Shown piece after piece: positions 40,300-57,747 of a stretch of DNA of 64,000 bases (within the stretch, counting starts at the first letter, position 1; every line of letters starts with the position of its first letter). This DNA is from JAJTGZ01 sp964403525. GTDB lineage: Bacteria; Planctomycetota; Phycisphaerae; Phycisphaerales; UBA1924. A program made the position numbers and the translations under genes. The stretch spans positions 9,737-73,736 of the forward strand of contig CAYOGE010000016.1 of assembly GCA_964403525.1 (NCBI GenBank). The letters run 5' to 3'. The notes under the pieces were generated by a model, which worked only from the letters and a program-made list of their open reading frames with translations, was not told the origin of the DNA and ran no database searches.

Positions 40300-41026
40300 G
40301 TCAAACGAGGTTAGCCCGCCGCCGACTCTGCCCAAGAGCACGCCCGGCATCCGCTTCTCCCTGCTGGCCCTTGCCGCCGGGGCGGTCGCCTTCGCCGCGC
40401 TGCACCCGCTCGACGCAGCCGTCAACGGCTGGCTCTCCAACGTCCACCTCACCGGCGACTTCAAACGAGAATGGGAGGCGCTGCAGCAGTTCGGCCAGGG
40501 CGTCTCGATCGTGGTCATCGCCCTGACGATCTTCCTGCTCGACCCCGCCCGGCGCGCACGCCTGTTTGACCTCGCCCTCGCCCTCGCCGCTGTCGGCCTC
40601 ACCGTGACGCTGATGAAGAACTTCATCGGGCGCCCGCGGCCAAAGTTCAACGACCCCGGCACCTTCCTGTTCCCTTGGGGTACGTACCCGATCCCGCACA
40701 AGGACGGCGCAACGATCAACGTCCACGCTTGGGACTGGTCCTCCCCATCTCACGCGCAGCTCTGGAGCATGCCCAGCAGCCACACCGCCTTCGCGGTGGT
40801 GATGGCCATGTTCCTCTCTACGCTCTATCCGCGCATCCGATGGCTCGTCGCAGCGCTCGCCCTCACCGTCGCAGCCGGACGCCTGGTCTTTGATGCGCAC
40901 TGGCTCTCGGACGTCGTCGCCGGTGCCACCATCGCCACGGCGATCGGCTGGCCGATCCTCCGTCAAAGCTCCGGCGTGCGGCTGGTACAGAAGCTCAGGC
41001 CGGGCGCGGGCCCCGTGGGCGTTTGA
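40286..41026 (+). CDS. PAP2-family membrane phosphatase
   Basis: 246 aa with five to six hydrophobic segments. The three PAP2 motifs are visible: KNFIGRPRPKF (K-x6-R-P), MPSSHTAFAV (P-S-x-H) and RLVFDAHWLSDVVAG (R-x5-H-x3-D). It probably dephosphorylates a lipid such as undecaprenyl pyrophosphate or phosphatidic acid. The start listed is a TTG at 40286, weakly supported; a later start is possible because the true first residues are not conserved. Divergent from the GT39-type gene, which may share its lipid-carrier pathway. Confidence 0.87.
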   Translation: MTVDTSNEVSPPPTLPKSTPGIRFSLLALAAGAVAFAALHPLDAAVNGWLSNVHLTGDFKREWEALQQFGQGVSIVVIALTIFLLDPARRARLFDLALALAAVGLTVTLMKNFIGRPRPKFNDPGTFLFPWGTYPIPHKDGATINVHAWDWSSPSHAQLWSMPSSHTAFAVVMAMFLSTLYPRIRWLVAALALTVAAGRLVFDAHWLSDVVAGATIATAIGWPILRQSSGVRLVQKLRPGAGPVGV

Positions 41027-41119
41027 GGCGCTTCGTAAGCCGTCCGCCACCCCGTTCGGCCTTTTCCAGCGTCAGACTTTCCCCTCCGCGCCCCCCGCCC
41101 TAAACTCTCGCCCTTCGCC

Positions 41120-41206
41120 GGAGAGGTGTCCGAGCGGCTGAAGGAACGCGACTGGAAATCGCGTATACGGGCAACCGTATCAGGAGTTCGAATCTCCTCC
41201 TCTCCG
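41120..41206 (+). tRNA. tRNA-Ser (anticodon GGA)
   Basis: GGAGAGG at the 5' end pairs with CCTCTCC at the 3' end, discriminator G. The D-arm GTCCGAGCGGCTGAAGG, anticodon stem CGCGA/TCGCG with loop CTGGAAA (anticodon GGA), a long variable stem (TACGG...CCGTA) and the AGTTCGAATCT T-arm make a class II serine tRNA of 87 bases. No CCA is encoded. Confidence 0.96.
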
Positions 41207-41214
41207 CTTCCCGC

Positions 41215-41244
41215 AACGACCCCGGCCCAGACGCCGGGGTCGTT
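41215..41244 (+). terminator. Stem-loop downstream of tRNA-Ser
   Basis: AACGACCCCGG-CCCAGACG-CCGGGGTCGTT is a perfect 11-bp stem eight bases past the tRNA. The downstream sequence starts GTGCAG, so it lacks a T-tract; still it most likely ends the tRNA transcript. Confidence 0.65.
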
Positions 41245-41586
41245 GTGCAGACACACCCGACCGGAGCGCTCGGCAGTTTCCTGAATCGCCACGCGCTCCG
41301 CGATATCGGCAACGGCGCTGGGACTCAAGCCCGCAACCCGCGGGACAAACGCGCAGCACTTCGCCGCAGACAACAGTTGAACATCCGCCGCTCGCAGCAC
41401 TCTGCGAGTTCCACCGTTGCTTCAGCGCACACCGCGCGCGCGATCACTGAGCAATCCAGCGCGTGCCGCCGTCACGCCGGTCCCCGCACGCGGCCGCCGG
41501 ATGTTCGCACATTTGCCGGGGGTGCTTACAAAAAACTTCACCGCCAAAGGTGGTAATCCCAGCCCTCTTCCAATAGAGTGCAAGCG
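41245..41586. other. Spacer upstream of the alpha-glucan operon, no gene seen
   Basis: 342 bases between the tRNA-Ser hairpin and glgE. No reading frame here has convincing character. Near the right end CCGCC-AAA-GGTGG (41541-41553) is a short inverted repeat 34 bases before glgE, which might be an operator. Presumably it holds the promoter of the seven-gene operon, but no clear -35/-10 pair can be assigned. Confidence 0.55.
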
Positions 41587-49006
<7,420 letters not shown>

Positions 49007-49014
<8 letters not shown>

Positions 49015-51028
49015 GCACGCAGCAAAGAACACCGCGGACGCGTCACTGGAGCGCGCCGCCAGACGCGCAGGAGTTCTCACGGTTCACGCCGACGGCCTCG
49101 GACGCACCACGCGCCCGCCGCGCGACGTCGTCTTGTCCCTCTGCGACGCGATCGAGTGCCGCCAGGTCGGCGACGGTGCCTCTGTCGCCGTGGTCATCGC
49201 CGGCGCCCGCTCCGCCGTCTTCGCGTCCACCACGCGGCCGAGCCACGGCACGCCGGGCTCTCTCCACCTGCAAGACGGCGGCACAATCAACGCCACCGTC
49301 ACCCGCGCAAGCGGCGCAGCTTCCACGCACGTCCGGTTCGACAGCCCGATCCCCCTCGGCGTGCACCAACTCGCTCTGAGCGATACGCCCGGCCGCGCGT
49401 ACGTTCTTTCGCGCCCCAGATCGCTGAGCCACCTCGTCCGCCGCGCCGGCCGCCGCCTCGCCCTCTTCCTGCCGCTCTACGCCGCATCGCCCGGCGGCCC
49501 CTGCGGCTCCGCCACCTACACCGACCTGCGCAGCCTCTGCGACTGGGCCGAACACACCGCCGGCGCGCTCGTCGGCACGCTCCCGCTCTTCCCCGCGTTC
49601 CTCGACCGGCCGTTCGAGCCGAGCCCCTACGCCCCCGTCTCGCGCCTCTTCTGGAACGAACTCTTCATCGACCCGCGCTCCGCGCCCGAGTGGGGTGCCG
49701 CTTCCGTTCGCCGAGCCGTCGCCGGCGCCGCGTTCACGCGCAACGCCCGACGCGCCTCCGCAGGCACCGATGTTGACTACCGACGCTCATGGAACGCCGC
49801 CCGCACCGCGCTGAAGGCGATGGCCGCGCAGGCACGCCGCACCCCGCGCCGCTGGGCGCAGATCACCGCCGATGCCACCGCAAGCGCCCTCGCCTATGCC
49901 CAGTTCCGCGCCGCCGTCGACGCGACCGGCAAGACCTGGGAAAAGTGGCCCTCGTCCTGGCCCGCGGGCCGGGTCAACCTCGCCGCGATCGACCCCGCAG
50001 ACATCGACCTCTACTTCTACGCCCAGTCCCTCGCCGCCGCACAGCTCGCGCCGCTCGGCGGGGCGAACAACCCGCGCCGGCCGCTCTACCTCGACCTCCC
50101 CGTCGGCGTGCACGCCCACGGCTTTGACACCTTCACCCGCCCCGACCTCTTCCTCCACGGCTTCTCCGCCGGCGCTCCCGCCGACGCCCTCGCCGTGCAG
50201 GGCCAGACCTGGGGCTTCCCGCCGCTCCATCCAACCGCCGGCCGCGCCGACGGTTACGCCCACCTCCGAGCCGTCCTCCGTCACATGCTCTCGGTCGCCG
50301 GCGTGCTCCGCATCGACCACGTCATGGGCCTCTACCGCATGTTCTGCGTCCCCAGCGGCAGGCCCGGCACCGACGGCGCCTACATCCGCTACCCCGAGCA
50401 GGAGATGTTCGCGATCGTCATGATCGAAGCCGCCCGCGCCGGCGCCATCGTCGTCGGTGAAGACCTCGGCACCGTCCCCCCCGCCGTCCGCCAGACGATG
50501 AAAGACAGCGGCATCCTCGGCATGCACGTGCAGCAGTACGCGCTGGGCGGCCCCCCCGGCAACGCGATCCACCCCGCAAGCCCGCACGTGCTCGCAAGCC
50601 TGAACACGCACGACGCCCCCACCTTCGCCGGCTTCTGGCACGCCGACGACGTGGCCCTCCGCCTCAGGCTCAAGCACACAAAGAAAGCCCCGGCAGCCGC
50701 AGAGTCGGCCGGCCGCGCGGAGTGCAACCGCGCCGTCGCGTCAACGCTCCGCACCCTGAAACTCCCAACCGGCACAGCCCAGGCCACGGCCCTGTCGCTC
50801 ATGCGCCTGCAGGCCCGCGGCCCGGCCCCCATCACCCAGGTCAACCTCGAAGACCTCTGGGCCGAGCGCCGCCCGCAGAACGTGCCCGGCACATCAACCG
50901 AATATCCAAACTGGCGCCGCCGCGCCGCAAAGAAGCTCCCCGCGCTGCTCAGCGACCACAAGGCCGCCGCGGCCCTCGCGCTGCTGCAGCGCGAACGCCA
51001 CGCAAAGCCCGCCAAGGCCCGATCATGA
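49007..51028 (+). CDS. malQ: 4-alpha-glucanotransferase (amylomaltase)
   Basis: GH77 enzyme that moves alpha-1,4-glucan chains. 673 aa. VLRIDHVMGLYRMFCVPSGR carries the nucleophile Asp437, IVVGEDLGTVP the acid/base Glu, and ASLNTHDAPTFAGFW the third catalytic Asp. The first 150 residues differ from standard MalQ and may be an extra sugar-binding region. ATG 49007 is preferred; GGAGCGG lies upstream and the overlap with glgB is 8 bases. An ATG at 48989 is in frame but without a ribosome site. Confidence 0.9.
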
Positions 51029-52857
51029 CCTCACCCCTGCCGCAAGTCGGCGCGTTCATCCAGCCCGATTCGCGCACCCGCTTCACCGTCTGGGCGCCGC
51101 TGCACGAACGCCTGCGCGTTCACTTCTCCGGCAGCGCACGCTCGCTCGAGATGTCCCCTCAAGCCGACGGCTACCACACCCTTGTGACCGATGCCCCCGC
51201 CTGCACGCTCTACCAGTTTGAATTCGCCGACGGCCGCCGCCGCCCCGACCCCGCCTCCCTGGCGCAGCCCGAGGGCGTACACGGCCCCTCAATGGTCGTC
51301 GACCGTGCCGCCGCCGCGCCGAGCGTTCCCTTCAACAACCCCCCGCTCGCCGGCCACGTCCTCTACGAACTCCACGTCGGCACCTTCACACCCGAGGGCA
51401 CGTTCGACGCCGTCATCCCGCGCCTGGCAGGCCTCAAGCACCTCGGCGTCACGGCCATCGAGCTCATGCCCATCGGCCAGTTCCCCGGTGAGCGCAACTG
51501 GGGCTACGACGGGGTCACCCTCTTCGCCGCCCAGCGTTCCTACGGCGGGCTCGAAGGCCTCCGCCGACTCGTCGACGCCTGCCACAGCCTTGGCCTCGCC
51601 GTCATCCTCGACGTCGTCTACAACCACCTCGGCCCCGAAGGAAACTACCTCGGCGAGTTCGGCCCCTACTTCACCGACAAATACAAAACCCCCTGGGGCA
51701 GCGCACTCAACTTCGACGGCCCATCCTCCGACCACGTCCGCGAGTTCTTCATTCAGAACAGCCTCTTCTGGACGCGCGACTGCGCCATCGACGGCCTCCG
51801 CCTCGACGCCGTCCACGCCATCGTCGACCACACCGCCTCCACCTTTGTCGAAGAGCTCGCCGCCCGCAACCACGCCGAGTGCCGTGCGCTCGGCCGCCAA
51901 GCCCTCATCATCGCCGAGTCAAACGACAACGACCCCCGGCTCGTCCGCCCGGCCGGTTGCGGCGGCTACGGGCTCGACGGTTGCTGGAACGACGACTACC
52001 ACCACGCCATCCGCGCCGCAATCACCGGTGACCGCCGCGGCTACTACAGCCCGTTCGGCGATCCCGGCCTCATCGCCACCGCCATCAACAACCGCTACGC
52101 CTTCACCGGCCAATACTCCAGCGGATATCAGCGGCGCCACGGCGCGCCCGCGCCCGACATCGACCACGCACGCCTCGTCGTCTTCACGCAGAACCACGAC
52201 CAGGTCGGCAACCGGCCGCTGGGCGACCGCCTCGACCACACCGCAGGGCTCGACGGTGCCCGCCTCGCCGCGGCCCTGGTCCTGCTCTCTCCCTACACGC
52301 CCATGCTCTGGATGGGCGAGGAATACGCCGAGACCGCACCCTTCCAGTACTTCGTCAGCCACACCGACCCCGGCCTGGTCGAGGCCGTCCGCAAGGGCCG
52401 CGCCCGCGAGTTCGAGGGCTTCGAGTTCGAGGGCAACGCCACCGTGCCCGACCCCCAGAGCGAGCAGACCTTCCGCCGCTCCACGCTCAACTGGTCCCTC
52501 CGCGCCGATGCGCACCACGCCCCCATGCTCGCCTACTACACCGAGCTCCTCCGCCTCCGCCGCGCGCTCAACATCCCAGCCGGCGCAGGCCCGGTGACCG
52601 CCCACGCCCACGGCGGCGTCATCACCCTCACCTACCACGGCAAGCAGCCGATCATCATCCTCGCCAACACCGCCAGCACAAGCGCCACCGCGCCCCTCCC
52701 GCCGTCACCCGCGGGGCTCGAGCTGCTGCTCGACTCCGCCGACAAGCGCTGGGGCGGCCCCCGCTCGACCGGCCTCTCAGTCCCTGCGTCCGCACCAAGC
52801 ATCACACTCAACGCAAAGACCGCCCTGGTCTTCCGCGCCGCCAAGGAGCTCGCATGA
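51025..52857 (+). CDS. treZ: Malto-oligosyltrehalose trehalohydrolase
   Basis: GH13 enzyme that releases trehalose from malto-oligosyltrehalose. 610 aa. RFTVWAPLHERLRVHFSG is the N-terminal CBM48-like domain; then LYELHVGTFTPEGTFDAVIP, VILDVVYNHLGPEGNYLGEF, GLRLDAVHAIVD with nucleophile Asp261, IIAESNDNDPRLV and FTQNHDQVGNRPLGDRL. The ATG at 51025 overlaps the malQ stop (ATGA). Pairs with treY four genes' worth of sequence downstream, interrupted by the GH57 gene. Confidence 0.94.
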   Translation: MTSPLPQVGAFIQPDSRTRFTVWAPLHERLRVHFSGSARSLEMSPQADGYHTLVTDAPACTLYQFEFADGRRRPDPASLAQPEGVHGPSMVVDRAAAAPSVPFNNPPLAGHVLYELHVGTFTPEGTFDAVIPRLAGLKHLGVTAIELMPIGQFPGERNWGYDGVTLFAAQRSYGGLEGLRRLVDACHSLGLAVILDVVYNHLGPEGNYLGEFGPYFTDKYKTPWGSALNFDGPSSDHVREFFIQNSLFWTRDCAIDGLRLDAVHAIVDHTASTFVEELAARNHAECRALGRQALIIAESNDNDPRLVRPAGCGGYGLDGCWNDDYHHAIRAAITGDRRGYYSPFGDPGLIATAINNRYAFTGQYSSGYQRRHGAPAPDIDHARLVVFTQNHDQVGNRPLGDRLDHTAGLDGARLAAALVLLSPYTPMLWMGEEYAETAPFQYFVSHTDPGLVEAVRKGRAREFEGFEFEGNATVPDPQSEQTFRRSTLNWSLRADAHHAPMLAYYTELLRLRRALNIPAGAGPVTAHAHGGVITLTYHGKQPIIILANTASTSATAPLPPSPAGLELLLDSADKRWGGPRSTGLSVPASAPSITLNAKTALVFRAAKELA

Positions 52858-55259
52858 GCCGCAAGTACATCTGCGTCCACGGTCACTTCTACCAGCCGCC
52901 GCGTGAGAACGCCTGGCTCGAGGCCGTCGAGATGCAGGAATCCGCCTACCCCGCCCACGACTGGAACGAGCGCATCACCCGCGAGTGCTACGGCACCAAC
53001 GCCCGCGCCCGCCTCCTCGACGCCCAGGGCAAGATCGAGAGCGTCTTCAGCAACTACTCGCACATGAGCTTCAACCTCGGCCCAACGCTCCTGGCCTGGA
53101 TGAAGGAGTCCGCCCCCGCCGTCTACGCCAGCATCATCGACAGCGACCGCGCCAGCACCAAGCGCTTCGAGGGCCACGGCTCCGCAATGGCACAGGGGTT
53201 CAACCACACCATCCTCCCGCTCTGCAACGACCGCGACCGCACCACCCAGGTGCTCTGGGGCGTCCGCGACTTCGAGTCCCGATTCGGCCGCCGCCCCGAG
53301 GGCATGTGGATGCCCGAAACCGCAACCGACACCCCCACGCTCGAGGCGCTCGCAAGCGCCGGCATCCTCTTCACCATCCTCGCGCCGCGCCAGTGCGCCG
53401 CCGTCCGCAACATCGGCGACGAGCACTGGAACCAGATCGGCGAGGGCGTCGACCCCACCCGCGCCTACCTCTGCAGACTCCCCTCCGGACGCACGATCTC
53501 ACTCTTCTTCTACGACGGCCCCGTCTCCCAGGCCGTCGCCTTCGAGGGTCTGCTCAACAGCGGCGACCGCTTCGCCGACCGCCTCATGTCCGGCCTCAAC
53601 GACGCCCGCGCCCACGACCAGCTCATGCACATCGCAACAGACGGCGAGAGCTACGGGCACCACCACCGCTACGGCGAGATGGCCCTCGCCGCCGCCCTCA
53701 ACCGCATCGACAAAGACCCGAGCGTCGAGATCATCAACTACGGCCTCTACCTCAAACGCCACCCGCCCACCATGGAGGCACGCATCCACGAGAACAGCTC
53801 GTGGAGCTGCGTCCACGGCGTCGAACGCTGGCGATCAGACTGCGGCTGCAACTCCGGGCACGCCGGCCAGCACCAGCGCTGGCGCGCCCCGCTCCGCGCA
53901 GCCTTCGACTGGCTCCGCGACGCCGTCACGCCGCGCTTCGAAGAGCTCGGCGCCACCCTCTTCAAAGACCCCTGGGCCGCGCGAAACGCCTACATCAACG
54001 TCATCCTCGACCGCTCGACCGCCTCCATCGACCGCTTCCTGAAAGAGCACGCCGCACGGCCCCTCACAGACACCCAGCGCACCCAGGCCCTCCAGCTCAT
54101 GGAGCTGCAGCGCCACGCCATGCTCATGTACACCAGCTGCGCCTGGTTCTTCGACGACGTCGCCGGCATCGAAACCGTGCAGGTGATCCAGTACGCCGCC
54201 CGCGTCGTCCAACTCGCCCGCACCACCCTGGGGCTCGACCTCGAGGGCGAGTTCCTCAAACGCCTCGCCGAGGCACCCGGCAACATCAAAGAGACCCCAA
54301 ACGGCCTCGCCGTCTTCGAGAAGAGCGTCCGCCCCGCGATGCTCGACCTCCAGCGCGTCGCCGCGCACTACGCCATCAGCCGGCTCTTCGAGACACAGGT
54401 CGACCACGTCTACGCCTTCGACATCGACGGCGAGCAGGCCACACGCTCAACCTCCGGCCGCTCCCGCCTCGTCGTCGGGCACGCCGTCTTCCGCTCGCGC
54501 ATCGACTTCGACTCCGCCCACTTCTCATTCTGCGCACTCAACACCGGTGACCACACCGTCTCCTGCGGCGTCCGCCCCTTCGCCGGCGAAGAGGCCTACA
54601 AAGCAACCGCAGAAGCCGCCAACGCCGCCTTCGACCGCGCCGCCTTCGCCGACGTCCTCAAGCTCATGGACCGCGACTTCGGCGGCACCGCCTACTCCAT
54701 CAGCTCCCTCTTCCGCGACGAGCAGCACGCCGTCGTCCGCCGAATCCTCAAGCCCGCCCTCGAGCAGATCGACACCGCCTACCGCCAGATCTACGAGCAG
54801 AACGCCCCGCTCGCTCGATTCCTCAAGTCGCTCGACCTCACCGTCCCGCGCCGCATCCAGATGACCGGCTCGTTCGTCCTGAGCCAGGGCATCCGCCGCG
54901 CCCTCGAAGCGCCAACGCCCGACCTCGTACTCGTTGACGAGATCGTCGACGAAGCCCGCCGCGGCGGCATCGACCTCGACGAACTCACCGTCGGCCTGGC
55001 CGTCTCCGAAGCCATGGACCGCGCCATCCGCGCCGCCGCCGCCTCCGCCGACCCGCTCTCAAACGCCCGCTGGCTCCTCGGCCTGCAGAAGCTGGTCGAC
55101 AAGCTCCCCTTCGTCGTCGACCTCTGGCCCATGCAGGAGCACTTCGTCGACCGCATCAAGCCCCTCGCCGGCCCGCTCTCGCAACGCACCGACGCCGCGT
55201 CGGTCGCCTCGCTCGCCCTCCTCCGCGAGCTCGCCGTCGCGCTGGAGGTACGCGTGTGA
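52854..55259 (+). CDS. Glycoside hydrolase family 57 with DUF3536-like C terminus
   Basis: 801 aa, start ATG 52854 overlapping the treZ stop (ATGA). The opening KYICVHGHFYQPPRENAWLE is a GH57 signature; MWMPETATDTPTLE holds the candidate nucleophile Glu155, and HIATDGESYGHHHRYG the acid/base region. The following half (LQLMELQRHAMLMYTSCAWF to the end) corresponds to a DUF3536-type domain of mostly helical character. GH57 enzymes include alpha-amylases and branching enzymes; the substrate here is uncertain, but the context is alpha-glucan. It separates treZ from treY. Confidence 0.85.
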   Translation: MSRKYICVHGHFYQPPRENAWLEAVEMQESAYPAHDWNERITRECYGTNARARLLDAQGKIESVFSNYSHMSFNLGPTLLAWMKESAPAVYASIIDSDRASTKRFEGHGSAMAQGFNHTILPLCNDRDRTTQVLWGVRDFESRFGRRPEGMWMPETATDTPTLEALASAGILFTILAPRQCAAVRNIGDEHWNQIGEGVDPTRAYLCRLPSGRTISLFFYDGPVSQAVAFEGLLNSGDRFADRLMSGLNDARAHDQLMHIATDGESYGHHHRYGEMALAAALNRIDKDPSVEIINYGLYLKRHPPTMEARIHENSSWSCVHGVERWRSDCGCNSGHAGQHQRWRAPLRAAFDWLRDAVTPRFEELGATLFKDPWAARNAYINVILDRSTASIDRFLKEHAARPLTDTQRTQALQLMELQRHAMLMYTSCAWFFDDVAGIETVQVIQYAARVVQLARTTLGLDLEGEFLKRLAEAPGNIKETPNGLAVFEKSVRPAMLDLQRVAAHYAISRLFETQVDHVYAFDIDGEQATRSTSGRSRLVVGHAVFRSRIDFDSAHFSFCALNTGDHTVSCGVRPFAGEEAYKATAEAANAAFDRAAFADVLKLMDRDFGGTAYSISSLFRDEQHAVVRRILKPALEQIDTAYRQIYEQNAPLARFLKSLDLTVPRRIQMTGSFVLSQGIRRALEAPTPDLVLVDEIVDEARRGGIDLDELTVGLAVSEAMDRAIRAAAASADPLSNARWLLGLQKLVDKLPFVVDLWPMQEHFVDRIKPLAGPLSQRTDAASVASLALLRELAVALEVRV

Positions 55260-57742
55260 CCACACCCCGGCCGCTGCTGTCAACCTACCGCCTGCAGCTC
55301 ACGCCCGACTTCGGGTTCGACGACGCAGCCGCCACCGTGCCCTACCTCGCGCGCCTCGGTGTCTCGCACCTCTACCTCTCTCCCATCTTCGAGGCCCGAC
55401 CCGGCAGCACCCACGGCTACGACCAGACCGACCCCACCCGCATCCGCGCCGCACTCGGCGGCGAGCCCGCCTTCGACCGCCTCGTCAACGCCGCACACGC
55501 CGCCAACCTCGGCATCGTGATCGACATCGTCCCCAACCACATGGCCGCCCACCACGACAACCCCTGGTGGACGGGCCTCCTCGCCGGCGGCCCCGGCTCC
55601 ACGTTCGACCGCTTCTTCGACGTCGACTGGTCACGCAACAACGGCAAGCTCGTCCTCCCTGTCCTGGGCGCACCACCGGCCGAGGTCATCGCAAAGGGCG
55701 AGCTCACCACCGCACGCACGCCCGCCGGTGCGCCCTGCCTCAAGTACTACGACCGCCTCCTCCCGCTGCGCACAGGCACCACCATCGGCACCGAGCCCCT
55801 CTCCGCCGCCGAACTCACCGACCTGCTCAGCCACCAGCACTACGAGCTCGCCTTCTGGCGCGAAGGCCTCAAACGCATCAACTACCGCCGCTTCTTCGAC
55901 ATCGCCGACCTCGCCGGCCTCCGCATCGAGGACCACACCGTCTTCGACCAGATGCACGCCAAGGTCATCGACCTCGCCTCAAGCGCCCGCATCGACGGCG
56001 TCCGCATCGACCACATCGACGGCCTCGCCGACCCACGCCAGTACCTCACACGCCTCCGCAACGCGCTCGACTCCGCTTCTTCATCCCGCCTCCCCATCTT
56101 CGTCGAGAAGATCTTCGCCCACGGCGAGACCCTCCCCGACCAGTGGCCCATCGACGGCGCCACCGGATACGCATTCCTCGCCACCGCCGCCGCCCTCGCC
56201 GTCAACAACGAAGGCCTCGCACAGCTGCGCCGCCACGCCCTGTCCACCGGCGCAGCCCCCGCCGACTTCCCCACCCTCGCCCGCGACTGCAAACGCGAAG
56301 TCGCAACCTCCATCCTCGAGCCCGAGCTCAGCCGCCTCTGCCGCGCAATCCAAGCCTGCCTCACCGCAGCAGGCATCACGCTCGACCCCGCCCACACACG
56401 CCACGCCGCCATCGACCTCTCCGCGTGCCTGGGCGCCTACCGCACCTACACCGACGACGAAGGCACACCCGCCGCCGACGCCCTCCGCATCCGCGCCGCG
56501 GCCCAGACCGCCGCCACAGGCGCGAACCCGCCGCCACCCGCCGCGCTCGCCGCCCTCATCGACCTCTTCACCCTCGCCGGTCCCTTCGCAAACGCTCAGC
56601 ACCGCGCCGCCGCGATCGCCTGCGCCCGCCTCTGGCAACAGTTCACCGGCCCCCTCGCCGCCAAAGGCATCGAAGACACCGCCCTCTACCGCGACACCGC
56701 CTGCCCCGCCCTCAACGACGTCGGCACCGAGCCCGTCGCCGTCGATGCGCCCGCCCAGCTTCAACACCTCGCCGCCAGCCGCCACGTCTACCCGCTCGCG
56801 ATGAACGCGACCGACACCCACGACGCCAAACGCTCAGAAGACGCCCGCGCCCGCCTCGCCGCCCTCAGCCATAACCCGCCCGCATGGACGGCCCTGCTCG
56901 ACGACGCGCTCCCCACACTCACCGCCGCGTACAGCGGCACCGCCGGCCCGCCCCCCGCTCCCAGCGACCTCTCCCTCATCCTCCACTCCGCCTTCGCGCG
57001 CTGGCCGCTCGACGCCAACCCCTCGCCCGCGCTCGCCGAGCGCCTCAAGGCCTACACCGTCAAGGCCTCGCGCGAGGCCAAGCTCGCCACCCGCTGGACG
57101 CGACCCGACGAGGCCTACGAGAAAGCCTGCGCCCACGCCATCGACCGCCTCCTCTTCAGCCCGCACTTCCAACCCCTCCGACTCCGCATCGAGGCATTCG
57201 CACGCCTCTCGCGCCCGCGCGCGGCCCGCACCGCCATCGCCATCGCCACACTCAAGACCCTCTTCCCCGGCACGCCCGACTTCTACCAGGGCAGCGAGTG
57301 CCAGACCCTCTCACTGGTCGACCCCGACAACCGCCGCCCCGTCAACTTCGACGCCCACCGCGCGCTCCTCGACGACATCCTCCGCCGCTGGAGCGCCGAT
57401 CCATCAGCCGCGGCCGCCAGGCTCCTGTCAAACCCCGACACCAACACCGCCAAGCTCTTCGCCACCTGGCGCGCCCTCACCATCCGCCGCCACCTCCTCA
57501 CCCACGCGCCCCACCTCACGCTCGACTCGTTCACCCAGACGCACGACCTCTGGCGATGGACCATCGCCGCCGGCACGCTCCGATGCAGCGCCACCTTCCA
57601 CCTGCGCAGCGATCTTCCCGCGCCCGCCCCAGACGACTCCTCCACAGGCATCAACCAACTCGCGCTCGCGCCCGAAGATGCACACCCGTGGGCCGCGATC
57701 ACCCTCCAAGGACACGAAGCTCTCCTGCCCCACGCAAACTGA
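55256..57742 (+). CDS. treY: Malto-oligosyltrehalose synthase
   Basis: GH13 enzyme that isomerises the reducing end of a maltodextrin to a trehalosyl end. 828 aa. LSTYRLQLTPDFGFDDAAAT opens the barrel; YLSPIFEARPGSTHGYD, IDIVPNHMAAHHDNPWW, GVRIDHIDGLADP (nucleophile Asp252) and FVEKIFAHGETLPDQWPIDG follow. The C terminus includes FPGTPDFYQGSECQTLSLVD. A GTG start at 55256 overlaps the upstream stop (GTGA) and follows GGAGG. Last gene of the operon; it ends five bases from the convergent AIM24 gene, with no room for a terminator. Confidence 0.95.
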   Translation: MTTPRPLLSTYRLQLTPDFGFDDAAATVPYLARLGVSHLYLSPIFEARPGSTHGYDQTDPTRIRAALGGEPAFDRLVNAAHAANLGIVIDIVPNHMAAHHDNPWWTGLLAGGPGSTFDRFFDVDWSRNNGKLVLPVLGAPPAEVIAKGELTTARTPAGAPCLKYYDRLLPLRTGTTIGTEPLSAAELTDLLSHQHYELAFWREGLKRINYRRFFDIADLAGLRIEDHTVFDQMHAKVIDLASSARIDGVRIDHIDGLADPRQYLTRLRNALDSASSSRLPIFVEKIFAHGETLPDQWPIDGATGYAFLATAAALAVNNEGLAQLRRHALSTGAAPADFPTLARDCKREVATSILEPELSRLCRAIQACLTAAGITLDPAHTRHAAIDLSACLGAYRTYTDDEGTPAADALRIRAAAQTAATGANPPPPAALAALIDLFTLAGPFANAQHRAAAIACARLWQQFTGPLAAKGIEDTALYRDTACPALNDVGTEPVAVDAPAQLQHLAASRHVYPLAMNATDTHDAKRSEDARARLAALSHNPPAWTALLDDALPTLTAAYSGTAGPPPAPSDLSLILHSAFARWPLDANPSPALAERLKAYTVKASREAKLATRWTRPDEAYEKACAHAIDRLLFSPHFQPLRLRIEAFARLSRPRAARTAIAIATLKTLFPGTPDFYQGSECQTLSLVDPDNRRPVNFDAHRALLDDILRRWSADPSAAAARLLSNPDTNTAKLFATWRALTIRRHLLTHAPHLTLDSFTQTHDLWRWTIAAGTLRCSATFHLRSDLPAPAPDDSSTGINQLALAPEDAHPWAAITLQGHEALLPHAN

Positions 57743-57747
57743 CGCGC

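Noticed and set aside
41245..41556. A 103-codon plus-strand open frame upstream of glgE
   Set aside because: No ribosome site, no motif, arginine/alanine-rich; more likely the operon leader.
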